A stretch of DNA of 64,000 nucleotides from an uncultured Clostridium sp. GTDB lineage: Bacteria > Bacillota > Clostridia > Clostridiales > Clostridiaceae. The stretch covers positions 124,001-188,000 of the forward strand of contig NZ_CAKVJA010000001.1 in the NCBI RefSeq assembly GCF_934754925.1, given 5' to 3'. Under the pieces are notes generated by a model. That model was not told the DNA's origin, made no database searches, and saw only the letters and a list, made by a program, of their open reading frames with translations. This document shows, piece after piece, positions 1-8,557 of the stretch. Every line of letters starts with the position of its first letter. Positions within the stretch are counted from its first letter, which is position 1. The position numbers and the translations under genes were made by a program.

Positions 1-150
1 GTAAATAGAACAGAGACCATAATTTTAAAATTATCAAGAAATGATGAAAGAAAGATTAGAGATAAAGCTATAATAAATAATAAAAGCATAACTGAATATA
101 TAAAGCAAATATGTATATATGATCCCTGGATTGAAAACTATGAGGAATAA
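1..150 (+). CDS. Partial ribbon-helix-helix-like protein (C-terminal part)
   Basis: The frame is open from the left window edge and ends at TAA 148-150, giving 49 visible residues; the start lies outside. The visible part reads as a short beta-strand (TIILKLS) followed by two predicted helices (RNDERKIRDKAIINN and SITEYIKQICI). This matches the strand-helix-helix pattern of Arc/MetJ-type DNA-binding proteins, as in antitoxins and MobC-like relaxosome proteins. That assignment rests on pattern only. The next gene starts 6 bases downstream and also ends in an RHH-like segment, so the two are probably cotranscribed. No partner toxin or relaxase is visible. Confidence 0.5.
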   Translation, partial: VNRTETIILKLSRNDERKIRDKAIINNKSITEYIKQICIYDPWIENYEE

Positions 151-156
151 GGGAAT

Positions 157-429
157 ATGGACTTTGTAAGTGGCAGTATATTACATAAGTTATTTATTAT
201 TTTTTATATTCTTATTATAGTTTATGGATTTTATTCTGATATTAAAGAGAAAAATAAAATTGAAAAAAGAATAAAAGAAAAAATAGATGATCAATACAAA
301 ACAGAGATATTATTAGAAATAGATGAAGATGAAAAGTATATGTTGAGAAATTTAGCCTGTGATTATGGATATGATTCAATAGAAGAATTTATAGTCAAGA
401 TATTGAATCAAGAAATAAATAAAGAATGA
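157..429 (+). CDS. Small membrane-anchored protein with RHH-like C-terminus
   Basis: This 90-residue protein starts at ATG 157, six bases after the preceding stop. Residues about 11-28 (KLFIIFYILIIVYGFYSD) form one hydrophobic membrane segment. A charged, helical Lys/Glu/Ile stretch follows at about 30-45. The last 40 residues (EILLEIDEDEKYMLRNL, then YDSIEEFIVKILNQEI) again look like a ribbon-helix-helix strand and two helices. I do not recognise the family. A membrane-tethered DNA-binding or oligomerisation module is an inference from the sequence pattern. Confidence 0.5.
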   Translation: MDFVSGSILHKLFIIFYILIIVYGFYSDIKEKNKIEKRIKEKIDDQYKTEILLEIDEDEKYMLRNLACDYGYDSIEEFIVKILNQEINKE

Positions 430-454
430 ATTATCTAATAATAATTATTATCTA

Positions 455-483
455 TTGATAGTGTTGTAATATTGTAGTATATT
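455..483 (+). promoter_or_regulatory. Putative sigma-A promoter for nfo
   Basis: TTGATA (455-460), a 17-base spacer, then TATATT (478-483). It lies about 110 bases upstream of the nfo start. The match is good but not perfect, in an A+T-rich background. Confidence 0.4.
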
Positions 484-594
484 AAAAGTAATAAAACACA
501 CTACATATATTTGTTTGTAGGTTTAAGCTTAATTTACTAAATTAGTGATTTAGAATTTTACTTAGTATAAATATATAATATTGGAGGGCTACAC

Positions 595-1425
595 ATGTTA
601 AACATAGGATGTCACCTATCTACTACAAAAGGATTCAAAAATATGGGGAAGGAAGCTTTATCTATTGGAGCTAATACTTTTCAATTTTTTACTCGAAATC
701 CTAGAGGTGGAAAAGCTAAAGATATAGATGAAAAAGATATTAATGAGCTTTTAGAAATAATGAAAAAAAATAATTTTGCTAAGATATTAGCACATGCTCC
801 ATATACTTTAAATGGATGTTCAGCAGATGAAAATACAAGAAAATTTGCTACTGAAATGATGGCTGATGATTTAGTTAGAATGGAGTATTTACCTAATAAC
901 TTATATAATTTTCATCCAGGAAGCCATGTTAAACAAGGGGTTGATGTAGGAATAGACTATATTGTAGAAATGTTAAATACAGTATTAAAGCCTGAGCAAA
1001 CAACTACTGTTTTACTTGAAACAATGGCTGGAAAGGGAACTGAAATAGGTAGAACATTTGAAGAAATTGCAGAAATTATAAATAGAGTTGAGTTAAAAGA
1101 CCATTTAGGTGTATGTTTAGATACATGCCATGTTTATGATGCTGGATATGATATAGTTAATGATTTAGATAATGTTCTAGAAGAATTTGATAAAATAATA
1201 GGATTGAATAGATTAAAAGCTATTCATTTAAATGATAGTAAAAATCCTTTTAAGAGTCATAAAGATAGACATGAGAAGATAGGTGAAGGAAGTTTAGGGC
1301 TTGAGGGAATAAGCAGAATAATAAATCATCCAAAGCTTAGACATTTACCATTTTTCTTGGAAACGCCTAATGAATTAGAGGGATATAAAAATGAAATAGA
1401 GTTATTAAAAGAACAGTATAAATAA
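595..1425 (+). CDS. nfo: Deoxyribonuclease IV (endonuclease IV)
   Basis: AP endonuclease of base excision repair; it cleaves 5' to abasic sites and removes blocked 3' ends. At 276 aa it has the usual family length. The trinuclear zinc-site motifs appear in order: GCHLSTTKG at the N-terminus, HAPYTLNG, NFHPGSH, LLETMAGKGTEIG, LDTCHVYDAGYD, AIHLNDSK, KDRHEKIGEG and the C-terminal FLETPNE, supplying the His/Asp/Glu ligands. The start ATG 595 follows a strong TTGGAGGG ribosome binding site. The gene is monocistronic and is followed by a terminator. No LexA-type box is visible upstream. Confidence 0.97.
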   Translation: MLNIGCHLSTTKGFKNMGKEALSIGANTFQFFTRNPRGGKAKDIDEKDINELLEIMKKNNFAKILAHAPYTLNGCSADENTRKFATEMMADDLVRMEYLPNNLYNFHPGSHVKQGVDVGIDYIVEMLNTVLKPEQTTTVLLETMAGKGTEIGRTFEEIAEIINRVELKDHLGVCLDTCHVYDAGYDIVNDLDNVLEEFDKIIGLNRLKAIHLNDSKNPFKSHKDRHEKIGEGSLGLEGISRIINHPKLRHLPFFLETPNELEGYKNEIELLKEQYK

Positions 1426-1434
1426 TAATGTAAG

Positions 1435-1484
1435 TGAAAGTATTCTTATAGCTACCAAGCTAGGGAAATACTTTCATTTTTTTT
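1435..1484 (+). terminator. Rho-independent terminator after nfo
   Basis: A 10-bp perfect stem, TGAAAGTATT (1435-1444) with AATACTTTCA (1467-1476), holds an inner TAGC/GCTA stem and is followed by eight T residues. Confidence 0.9.
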
Positions 1485-1578
1485 GTAAAAAAATAATTAA
1501 TTATAATATAAACTTATAAAAAAGACTAAAATAATAATATAAATATAATAAAAGTTAAAAATTTAGAGGTGATTTTTT

Positions 1579-2079
1579 ATGAATGAAAATAACGGTAAGG
1601 AAAGTAAAGCAATTGAGGTATTATTTCAAAAATTAATAAATGATAACTATAAGCAAAAGGAATATAGAGATATTTATGTAATTGATATACTTCCTAGAAA
1701 GGTATCAAATATAGGAAAATATAGTGATTTTGAAAATATTATCTTAAAAAATAATAGTTATAATATTTTAAATAAATTTATTTTATCAATGAGTAAGTTA
1801 TATCTTTATGATAGTCACATTTTTAAATTAGTACATGAAGAGGGTGATAGTTTATCTTTTGAACCATATAATAACGATTTAAATAGATTTATAGATGATG
1901 TAATTTATAATTTATCTGTTCCTGAGAAGAGGATGGATATTATATTTAATGAGCTAAAAATAGGAGTAGAGATAAATTCATGGTGCATTAAAATTATGGA
2001 TTTTGGTTGTATAGATTTAAGATTTGTTATGGATATGTTTAAATCTGAAGGACTTTTTATAAGAAGACCTTTAATATAA
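1579..2079 (+). CDS. Hypothetical protein, 166 aa
   Basis: Family not recognised. ATG 1579 is preceded by TTTAGAGGTGATTTTTT, a good Shine-Dalgarno. The protein is soluble, without signal peptide or membrane helix, rich in Asn, Asp, Ile and Lys, with alternating helical and strand segments (residues about 25-40 YRDIYVIDILPRK; C-terminal WCIKIMDFGCIDLRFVMDMF). No catalytic motif stands out. It lies between nfo and the molybdenum hydroxylase island with no terminator directly after it, but 120 bases separate it from the next gene. Base composition and start signal are those of a genuine gene. Confidence 0.7.
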   Translation: MNENNGKESKAIEVLFQKLINDNYKQKEYRDIYVIDILPRKVSNIGKYSDFENIILKNNSYNILNKFILSMSKLYLYDSHIFKLVHEEGDSLSFEPYNNDLNRFIDDVIYNLSVPEKRMDIIFNELKIGVEINSWCIKIMDFGCIDLRFVMDMFKSEGLFIRRPLI

Positions 2080-2200
2080 ATTGGGAAAAAGTTATAAATG
2101 ATTTAATAATTAACTTAATTATATTATAATTAAAGTAACATATATTGGTATAAGTTACAAGGGTTATGAGGATGAAAAATAAATAGTGAGGGGTGAGTTA

Positions 2201-4492
2201 ATGCCTTATAAAATTTTAGGTAGTGATATTAATAGGGTTGATGCTGTTGCAAAAGTAACTGGTAAAGCTAAATATACAGATGATTTTATAGAAAGAGATA
2301 TGCTTGTAGGAAAAGTACTTAGAAGTCCTTATGCTCATGCTTATATTAAAAATATAGATATAGAAGAGGCATCAAAGTTAGAAGGGGTATATGCAATAAT
2401 TACATCTAAGGATTTACCACAAATAAAATTTGCAACGGCAGGACATCCCTATTCATTAGACCCTACTCATAGAGACGTAGAGGATAGATTAATATTGGCA
2501 GATAAAGCTAGATTAGTAGGAGATCCAATTGCAGCAGTAGTGGCTAAAGATGAAATAATAGCTAAAAAAGCATTGAAGTTAATAAAAGTTGATTATGAAG
2601 TTTTACCTGCTGTATTTGATTCCCAAGAAGCAGCTAAAGATGATGCACCTAAAATTCATGAAGATAGAAAAAATAACATACTTGCCTCTTCTGTTATAGA
2701 TATAGGCAATATTGAAAATGAATTTAAAAATTCAGATTTTATATTTGAAGGTGAATATGAAACTAGTATAGTCCAACACTGTCAGCTAGAAAATCAAACA
2801 GCATATGCTTATGTTGATAGTGATAATAGAATAGTTATAGTAACATCAACTCAAATACCGCATATAGTTAGGAGAATAGTTGGCCAGGCATTAAATATAC
2901 CGTGGGGGCGTATTAGAGTTATTAAACCATATGTTGGTGGTGGCTTTGGAAATAAACAGGATGTAATAATAGAACCGCTAACTGCAGCTATGACTTTAGC
3001 GGTAAATGGAAGGCCTGTTAGATTTTCCTTAAGTAGAGAAGAAGTATTTATTGATACAAGAACTAGACATGCTATGAAGTTTAATATTAAAAGTGCAGTT
3101 TCAAAAGAAGGCAAATTATTAGGGATTTATATGAAGAATATCGTTAATAACGGTGCTTATGCTTCTCATGGGCATTCAATTGCAATGAGTGCAGCAAGTA
3201 AATTTAGACCTTTATATGATTTTAAATCTATAAGAGTAGAACCAAAAACTGTGTATACAAATTTACCAACTGCAGGTGCTATGAGAGGTTATGGAATACC
3301 ACAAGTTTGTTTTGCCTTAGAATCCCATATTGATGATATAGCAACAAAGTTAAATATAGATCCAATAAAATTTAGAAAAGATAATTTTATATCACTTGGT
3401 CATATTGATCCTTTAAATGAAATTAAGGTAAGATCCTTTGAATTAGATAAATGTATTGAAAAGGGAAAAGAATTAATAAGATGGGATGAAAAAAAGAAAG
3501 AATATAAAAAACAGGTATCAAACAAAAAAAGGGGACTAGGATTAGCTTGTTTTAGTTATTTTTCAGGTACTCATCCTGTATCTTTAGAATTAGCAGGTGC
3601 AAGAATTGTAATGAATCAAGATGGATCTGTTCAATTACAAGTTGGAGCAACAGAAATAGGACAAGGTAGTGATACTGTATTTTGTCAAATGGTAGCTGAG
3701 GTTTTAGGAATAAATATGGAGGATGTTCATATTATTACAACTCAAGATACTGATATTACTCCATTTGATACAGGTGCATATGCTTCAAGGCAGAGTTTTG
3801 TTACAGGTGCAGCAGTAAAAAAAGCAGCACAAGAAGTAAAATATAAAGTTCTTTCTATTGCCAGTAAAAAATATGGCTTAAATATTGAGGAATTAGATAT
3901 TGAAGATGGAAATATAATTGAGAAAAAAATAGGCGATGTACTATGTTCATTAGGGGATATAGCATTATATTCTTATTACGATAGAATAAATGCGCAACCA
4001 ATAACAAGTGATACATCTGAAAATGTAAGAATTAATGCAGTAGCATATGGTGTAACTTTTGCAGAGGTTGAAGTTGATATTGAAACAGGAAAAATTGAAG
4101 TTTTAGAAATATATAATATACATGATTCAGGAAAAATATTAAATCATAAGCTTGCAGAAGGACAAGTCCAAGGTGGAGTAAGTATGGGGCTTGGATATGC
4201 ATTATCAGAACAATTGTTGTTTGATAAAAAATCAGGTAAGCCATTAAATAATAACTTATTAGATTATAAACTTCAAACAATATTAGATACTCCTACTATT
4301 GGTGTAGATTTTGTAGAAGAATCAGATCCAGCAGGTAGTTTTGGACAGAAATCTTTAGGTGAAAATCCTACTATTTCTCCTGCTCCAGCAATAAGAAATG
4401 CGGTATTAGATGCAACTGGGGTAGCATTTAATAAAATACCTATGAGTCCCCAAAGTGTTTTTGAAAAATTCAAAGAAGTTGGATTGATTTAA
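2201..4492 (+). CDS. Molybdenum hydroxylase large subunit (xanthine dehydrogenase family)
   Basis: Molybdopterin-binding subunit of a xanthine dehydrogenase/purine hydroxylase-type enzyme, which hydroxylates a heterocycle using water. The frame opens at GTG 2186, but that codon lies inside the GTGAGGGGTGAG ribosome binding site, so I take ATG 2201 (763 aa, single chain). The N-terminal a/b-hammerhead domain begins at RVDAVAKVTGKAKYTDDF. Molybdopterin-domain motifs follow: GGGFGNKQD, AMRGYG, ATEIGQGSDTVFCQM, GAYASRQSFVTGAAV, and near the C-terminus SLGENPTISPAPAI, carrying the catalytic-type Glu. It is first in a gene string with FAD and FeS subunits 11 bases apart each. Substrate is not determinable; guanine deaminase downstream suggests purines. 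Confidence 0.92.
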   Translation: MPYKILGSDINRVDAVAKVTGKAKYTDDFIERDMLVGKVLRSPYAHAYIKNIDIEEASKLEGVYAIITSKDLPQIKFATAGHPYSLDPTHRDVEDRLILADKARLVGDPIAAVVAKDEIIAKKALKLIKVDYEVLPAVFDSQEAAKDDAPKIHEDRKNNILASSVIDIGNIENEFKNSDFIFEGEYETSIVQHCQLENQTAYAYVDSDNRIVIVTSTQIPHIVRRIVGQALNIPWGRIRVIKPYVGGGFGNKQDVIIEPLTAAMTLAVNGRPVRFSLSREEVFIDTRTRHAMKFNIKSAVSKEGKLLGIYMKNIVNNGAYASHGHSIAMSAASKFRPLYDFKSIRVEPKTVYTNLPTAGAMRGYGIPQVCFALESHIDDIATKLNIDPIKFRKDNFISLGHIDPLNEIKVRSFELDKCIEKGKELIRWDEKKKEYKKQVSNKKRGLGLACFSYFSGTHPVSLELAGARIVMNQDGSVQLQVGATEIGQGSDTVFCQMVAEVLGINMEDVHIITTQDTDITPFDTGAYASRQSFVTGAAVKKAAQEVKYKVLSIASKKYGLNIEELDIEDGNIIEKKIGDVLCSLGDIALYSYYDRINAQPITSDTSENVRINAVAYGVTFAEVEVDIETGKIEVLEIYNIHDSGKILNHKLAEGQVQGGVSMGLGYALSEQLLFDKKSGKPLNNNLLDYKLQTILDTPTIGVDFVEESDPAGSFGQKSLGENPTISPAPAIRNAVLDATGVAFNKIPMSPQSVFEKFKEVGLI

Positions 4493-4503
4493 GGGGGCGC
4501 TAT

Positions 4504-5367
4504 ATGTTTGATATAAAGAAAATAGAGGAGCCAAAATCTATAGATGAAGCATTAGAAATATTAAGTAGTAATACTAATTTAAAGATAATAAGTGGAGGCA
4601 CTGATGTACTAATAAAATTACATCATGGCAAAATTAACGATGCAGAACTTTTAAGCATAAACAATTTAGAACCATTAAGAACCATTAAGATTTTAGAAGA
4701 TAATACAATTTCAATAGGAGCAACATCAACATTTTCGGATATTTTTAGAAGTGAAATAATTAATGATAATGTTCCTATATTAAGCGAAGCTGCTGTATCA
4801 ATGGGAGGTCCTCAAATAAGAAATATGGCAACTGTAGGTGGAAATATATGTAACGGAGCAGTTTCAGCAGATAGTGCACCAGCTTTATTTTCTCTTAATG
4901 CAGAACTTAAAATTAGGAGTTTAAATAATGAGCGTATAGTTAAAATTACAGAGTTTTATGATGGACCAGGTAAGATTAAAATGGAAAGAAATGAAATATT
5001 AACTGAAATTTTAATAAAGGAAAAGGATTATAAAAATAAGAAAGGTAAATATATTAAGTTTGCTAATAGAAAAGCACTTGATATATCAATGTTGGGAGTA
5101 GCTCTTGTATATGAGGTAGAAGATAATATTTTTAAGGATTTACGTGTTTCTCTAGGTGTAGCAGCTCCAAAACCTATAAGATGTAGAACTGCTGAAAACT
5201 TTGCTATAGGTAATGGTGTAACCAATGAAGTTATTAATAAAATTGCTGAATTAGCAAAAGTAGATTCTAATCCTAGAAATTCATGGAGAGGTTCTAGAGA
5301 TTATAGATTACATCTAATAAGTACTTTAATTAAAAGAATATTAAGCAATGAATTAATAAAAAAGTGA
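4504..5367 (+). CDS. Molybdenum hydroxylase FAD-binding subunit
   Basis: Medium, FAD-binding subunit of the first molybdenum hydroxylase, passing electrons from the FeS centres to an acceptor. 287 aa. The two FAD-binding signatures are present: ISGGTDVLIKLHHGK near residues 31-45, and MGGPQIRNMATVGGN with NGAVSADSAPAL near 99-125. The C-terminal CO-dehydrogenase flavoprotein domain follows (SLGVAAPKPIRCRTAE). ATG 4504 follows AAGGGGGCG, 11 bases after the large-subunit stop. It belongs to the same operon as the large subunit and the FeS subunit. Confidence 0.93.
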   Translation: MFDIKKIEEPKSIDEALEILSSNTNLKIISGGTDVLIKLHHGKINDAELLSINNLEPLRTIKILEDNTISIGATSTFSDIFRSEIINDNVPILSEAAVSMGGPQIRNMATVGGNICNGAVSADSAPALFSLNAELKIRSLNNERIVKITEFYDGPGKIKMERNEILTEILIKEKDYKNKKGKYIKFANRKALDISMLGVALVYEVEDNIFKDLRVSLGVAAPKPIRCRTAENFAIGNGVTNEVINKIAELAKVDSNPRNSWRGSRDYRLHLISTLIKRILSNELIKK

Positions 5368-5378
5368 GGTAAAGTAAT

Positions 5379-5858
5379 ATGGATGATTCTATGTTGAAAA
5401 AAATTAATATTATAGTAAATGATACTGAATATAATTTAGAAGTTGATATTAGAGAATCTCTTTTAGATGTATTGAGAAATAGACTTTTTTTAACCGGTGT
5501 AAAAAGAGGCTGTTCTGTAGGTGAATGTGGAGCTTGTACTGTTCTTATAGATGGAATACCAGTAGATTCATGTATTTATCTTGCTATATGGGCTGATAAG
5601 AAAAAAATATTAACTATTGAAGGTGTAGCTAAAAATGGAAAGTTAAGCAAGGTTCAGCAAGCATATATAGATGAAGGTGCTATTCAATGTGGATTTTGCA
5701 CTCCAGGACTTGTATTAACAACAACATCATTAGTTAATAGCGGAAAAGATTATACAGATGAAGAGATAAAAAGAGAGTTATCAGGACATTTATGTAGATG
5801 TACAGGATACCAAAAAATATTTAAAGCAACTAAAAGATCTTTGCAAAAAACTGACTAA
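5379..5858 (+). CDS. Molybdenum hydroxylase [2Fe-2S] subunit
   Basis: Small iron-sulfur subunit (159 aa) carrying two [2Fe-2S] clusters. The N-terminal ferredoxin-like cluster motif is GCSVGECGACTVLIDG with a fourth Cys in PVDSC. The second cluster is in the helical domain, QCGFCTPG and HLCRCTGYQ. ATG 5379 follows GTGAGG; a second ATG at 5391 is possible. It completes the large-FAD-FeS set of the first enzyme and ends just before guaD. Confidence 0.95.
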   Translation: MDDSMLKKINIIVNDTEYNLEVDIRESLLDVLRNRLFLTGVKRGCSVGECGACTVLIDGIPVDSCIYLAIWADKKKILTIEGVAKNGKLSKVQQAYIDEGAIQCGFCTPGLVLTTTSLVNSGKDYTDEEIKRELSGHLCRCTGYQKIFKATKRSLQKTD

Positions 5859-5882
5859 ATAATGATTAAGGGGAGAACTAAA

Positions 5883-7163
5883 GTGAAAAACATTTATGGA
5901 ATAAAAGGAAATATAATATATACAAAAGAGTTTGGAAAATATGAAGTTTTAAATAATGGAATACTTCTAGTAGAAGATGAGAGGGTTAAAGGGGTTTTTG
6001 ATAAATTACCAGTAAATTATAAAGGTATTAATATAAAAAATCATAAAGATAAATTAATTATTCCTGGATTTATTGATTTACATTTGCACGCTCCTCAATT
6101 TCCTAATATGGGATTAGGGGTGGATAGAGAATTAATGCCTTGGTTAAACAAATATACATTTCCTGAAGAAGCAAAATATAATGATTTACAATATGCTGAA
6201 AATGTATATAAGAAGCTAATAAAAAAAATATGGAGTGTTGGTACTACTAGATGTTGTATATTTAATACAATTCATAAGGAAAGCACAAGGTTACTTTTAG
6301 ATTTATTTAATAAATCTGGATTAGGTGCATATATTGGAAAAGTTAACATGGATAGAGAATCACCAGATGAATTAATAGAAGATACTAATAAATCAATTTT
6401 AGAAACTATAGAATTAGTAATGGAGTATAAAGATAAGTATAAATTGGTAAGGCCAATAATAACTCCACGCTTTGTTCCAACATGTAGTTTTGAATTATTA
6501 AAAAATTTAGGTGAGATAGCAGATAAATATGATATACCAGTACAATCTCATCTTTGTGAAAATTTAGGTGAGATAGAATTAGTAAAAAAACTTCATCCTG
6601 AATGTAGAAACTATGCTGAAGTATATGATAAAGCAAATTTATTAAGGGAAAATAAGAGTATAATGGCTCACTGTGTATTAGTGAATGAAACAGAAATAGA
6701 TTTATTAAGAGACAAAAAGGTATTTGTAGCCCATTGCCCAACATCCAATTTAAATTTATCTAGTGGGATAGCTCCAGTTAGAAGATTAATTGAGAGAAAA
6801 GTTAATGTTGGATTAGCTTCAGATATATCAGGTGGACATACGTTATCAATGCCAGAAGTTATAACCTCTTCAGCGCAAGTATCAAATCTAAGATGGATTA
6901 ATAGTAGTAAGGTTGAAGAAAAATTAACAACAGCAGAACTATTTTATCTGGCAACTAAAGGGGGAGGAAAATTCTTTGGTAAAGTTGGTAGTTTTGAAGA
7001 AGATTATGAATTTGATGCTTTAGTTATAGATGATAGTAATTTACTGATTGGAAATAATCTTTCAATAGAAGAAAGATTACAAAAGTTCTTATATATAGGT
7101 AATTGCAATAATATAATTGAAAGATATGTTTCTGGAAAGCTTATAAATAAACCTATTTTATAG
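5883..7163 (+). CDS. guaD: Guanine deaminase
   Basis: Zinc-dependent amidohydrolase converting guanine to xanthine and ammonia. Motifs: PGFIDLHLHAPQFPN (metal HxH, then the guanine-deaminase-typical HAPQ), DRELMPWLNKYTFPEE (typical of this family), VPTCS, QSHLCEN (metal His and catalytic-type Glu), MAHCVLVNE, and GLASDISGGH (metal Asp). The frame extends to ATG 5862, but AGGGGAG at 5869-5875 sits seven bases before GTG 5883, so I prefer GTG (426 aa). It lies between two molybdenum hydroxylase sets, consistent with making xanthine for further oxidation or as a purine nitrogen source. Assignment within the amidohydrolase family is strong by motif. Confidence 0.9.
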   Translation: MKNIYGIKGNIIYTKEFGKYEVLNNGILLVEDERVKGVFDKLPVNYKGINIKNHKDKLIIPGFIDLHLHAPQFPNMGLGVDRELMPWLNKYTFPEEAKYNDLQYAENVYKKLIKKIWSVGTTRCCIFNTIHKESTRLLLDLFNKSGLGAYIGKVNMDRESPDELIEDTNKSILETIELVMEYKDKYKLVRPIITPRFVPTCSFELLKNLGEIADKYDIPVQSHLCENLGEIELVKKLHPECRNYAEVYDKANLLRENKSIMAHCVLVNETEIDLLRDKKVFVAHCPTSNLNLSSGIAPVRRLIERKVNVGLASDISGGHTLSMPEVITSSAQVSNLRWINSSKVEEKLTTAELFYLATKGGGKFFGKVGSFEEDYEFDALVIDDSNLLIGNNLSIEERLQKFLYIGNCNNIIERYVSGKLINKPIL

Positions 7164-7214
7164 AATTATATAATTTGAAATTAAATTCTTATTAAAGTAA
7201 AGTGTGGTGAGTTT

Positions 7215-8063
7215 TTGATTGATATATTTAAACCAAAAACTTTAGATGAAGCAAAGAAAATATTAAATAGTGAAGAAAATATAAAAGTATTAGCTGGTGG
7301 TACGGATTTAATAATTAATATTAGAAAAAATAAATATATACTAGATAGTTTATTAGATATAGGTAATATAGAAGAATTAAAAAATATAGAAGAAAATGAT
7401 GATAGTATATCTATTGGAGCTAGGGTAACCTTTAGGGAACTTAAAGAAAGTGAAATAATAAAAAAGAGATGTAACTCTTTATATGAATGTAGTAAAACTA
7501 TGGGCTCTCCACAGATAAGAAATGTTGCTACTATAGGTGGGAATGTAGCAAATAGTGCTTCAGCAGCAGACTCTATACCTTGTTTAATGTCTTTAGATAG
7601 TAAAATAATTTTAGAATCTATTGATGGTATTAGAGAAGTTAGTTTAAGAGATTATTTTAAAAACTACAATATTGAACATCTAAAGAAAAAGGAAATAATA
7701 ACGAAATTCATTATTCCTAAAAATAAAGATATAAGTGGTTATTATAAGCTTGGAAAGAGAAATTCTTTATCTATAGCTAGAATAAGTGTAGCTGTAAGAT
7801 TAACTTTAAAAGAAGATATAGTAAAAGATATAATTATAGTTATTGGTGCAGCAGGTAAAGTACCATTTGAAGTTACAGATGTTAAAAGAGTTATAATAAA
7901 TGAAAAAAAGAAAGCTTTATTTGAAAATGAAATTTTAAGTATTTTAGAAAATTCAGTATATAATAGCATAAAGGGAAGAAGTACTGTAGAGTTTAAAAAA
8001 GAAGCTGTTAAAGGTGTATATAAGCAGGCTTTATATAATGCATTAAAGATTGAAGGTGTTTAA
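7215..8063 (+). CDS. Molybdenum hydroxylase FAD-binding subunit (second set, NdhF-like)
   Basis: Second FAD-binding subunit (282 aa). It begins at TTG 7215 after GTGGTGAG. FAD motifs: LAGGTDLIINIRKNK and MGSPQIRNVATIGGN with NSASAADSIPCL. It is clearly a paralogue of the protein at 4504-5367. The FeS subunit overlaps its 3' end by about 14 bases, indicating translational coupling. The order FAD, FeS, large, medium is that described for the nicotinate dehydrogenase (NdhF-S-L-M) of Eubacterium barkeri, recalled from knowledge and not searched. The substrate cannot be told from this subunit. Confidence 0.92.
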   Translation: MIDIFKPKTLDEAKKILNSEENIKVLAGGTDLIINIRKNKYILDSLLDIGNIEELKNIEENDDSISIGARVTFRELKESEIIKKRCNSLYECSKTMGSPQIRNVATIGGNVANSASAADSIPCLMSLDSKIILESIDGIREVSLRDYFKNYNIEHLKKKEIITKFIIPKNKDISGYYKLGKRNSLSIARISVAVRLTLKEDIVKDIIIVIGAAGKVPFEVTDVKRVIINEKKKALFENEILSILENSVYNSIKGRSTVEFKKEAVKGVYKQALYNALKIEGV

Positions 8064-8532
8064 TATTAAGGTTTCTATTAATGTAAATGGAATAAATTAT
8101 ACTAAGGATATTGATTCAACAACAAGATTAATTGATTTTATAAGAGAGGATTTAAAGCTTAAAGGAACTAAAGAGGGCTGTGGTGAGGGAGAATGTGGTG
8201 CATGTACAGTTATTATTAATGGAAAAACGGTAAATTCTTGTTTAATGTTAGCCTCTTCTGCTCATGGAAAAAATGTAATAACAATTGAAGGTATTACAGA
8301 TAATGATAAATTAAATCCTATACAAGAAGCTTTTATGGAAGTTGGAGCTGTTCAATGTGGTTATTGTACTCCTGGTATGATATTAAGTGCAAAGGCACTT
8401 TTAGATGAAAAACCAAATGCAAATGAAGAGGAAATTAAAGAAGCTTTATCTGGAAATCTTTGTAGATGCACAGGATATAAAAAAATAATACAAGCTGTAA
8501 ATTTAGCAAAAGACAAATTAAATAACAAATAG
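8050..8532 (+). CDS. Molybdenum hydroxylase [2Fe-2S] subunit (second set, NdhS-like)
   Basis: Small FeS subunit (about 160 aa) with both clusters: GCGEGECGACTVIING with a later SC, and QCGYCTPG plus NLCRCTGYK. The start is uncertain: TTG 8050 or GTG 8056, both inside the end of the FAD-subunit gene, so translation is probably coupled. It is paralogous to the protein at 5379-5858. The large subunit follows after 25 bases. Confidence 0.94.
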   Translation: MKVFNIKVSINVNGINYTKDIDSTTRLIDFIREDLKLKGTKEGCGEGECGACTVIINGKTVNSCLMLASSAHGKNVITIEGITDNDKLNPIQEAFMEVGAVQCGYCTPGMILSAKALLDEKPNANEEEIKEALSGNLCRCTGYKKIIQAVNLAKDKLNNK

Positions 8533-8557
8533 CTCTAATACTTTTGGAGGTGAAAAA

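Noticed and set aside
2080..2200. Purine riboswitch before the molybdenum hydroxylase island
   Set aside because: No purine aptamer core visible; a TATAAT at 2125-2130 lacks a convincing -35.
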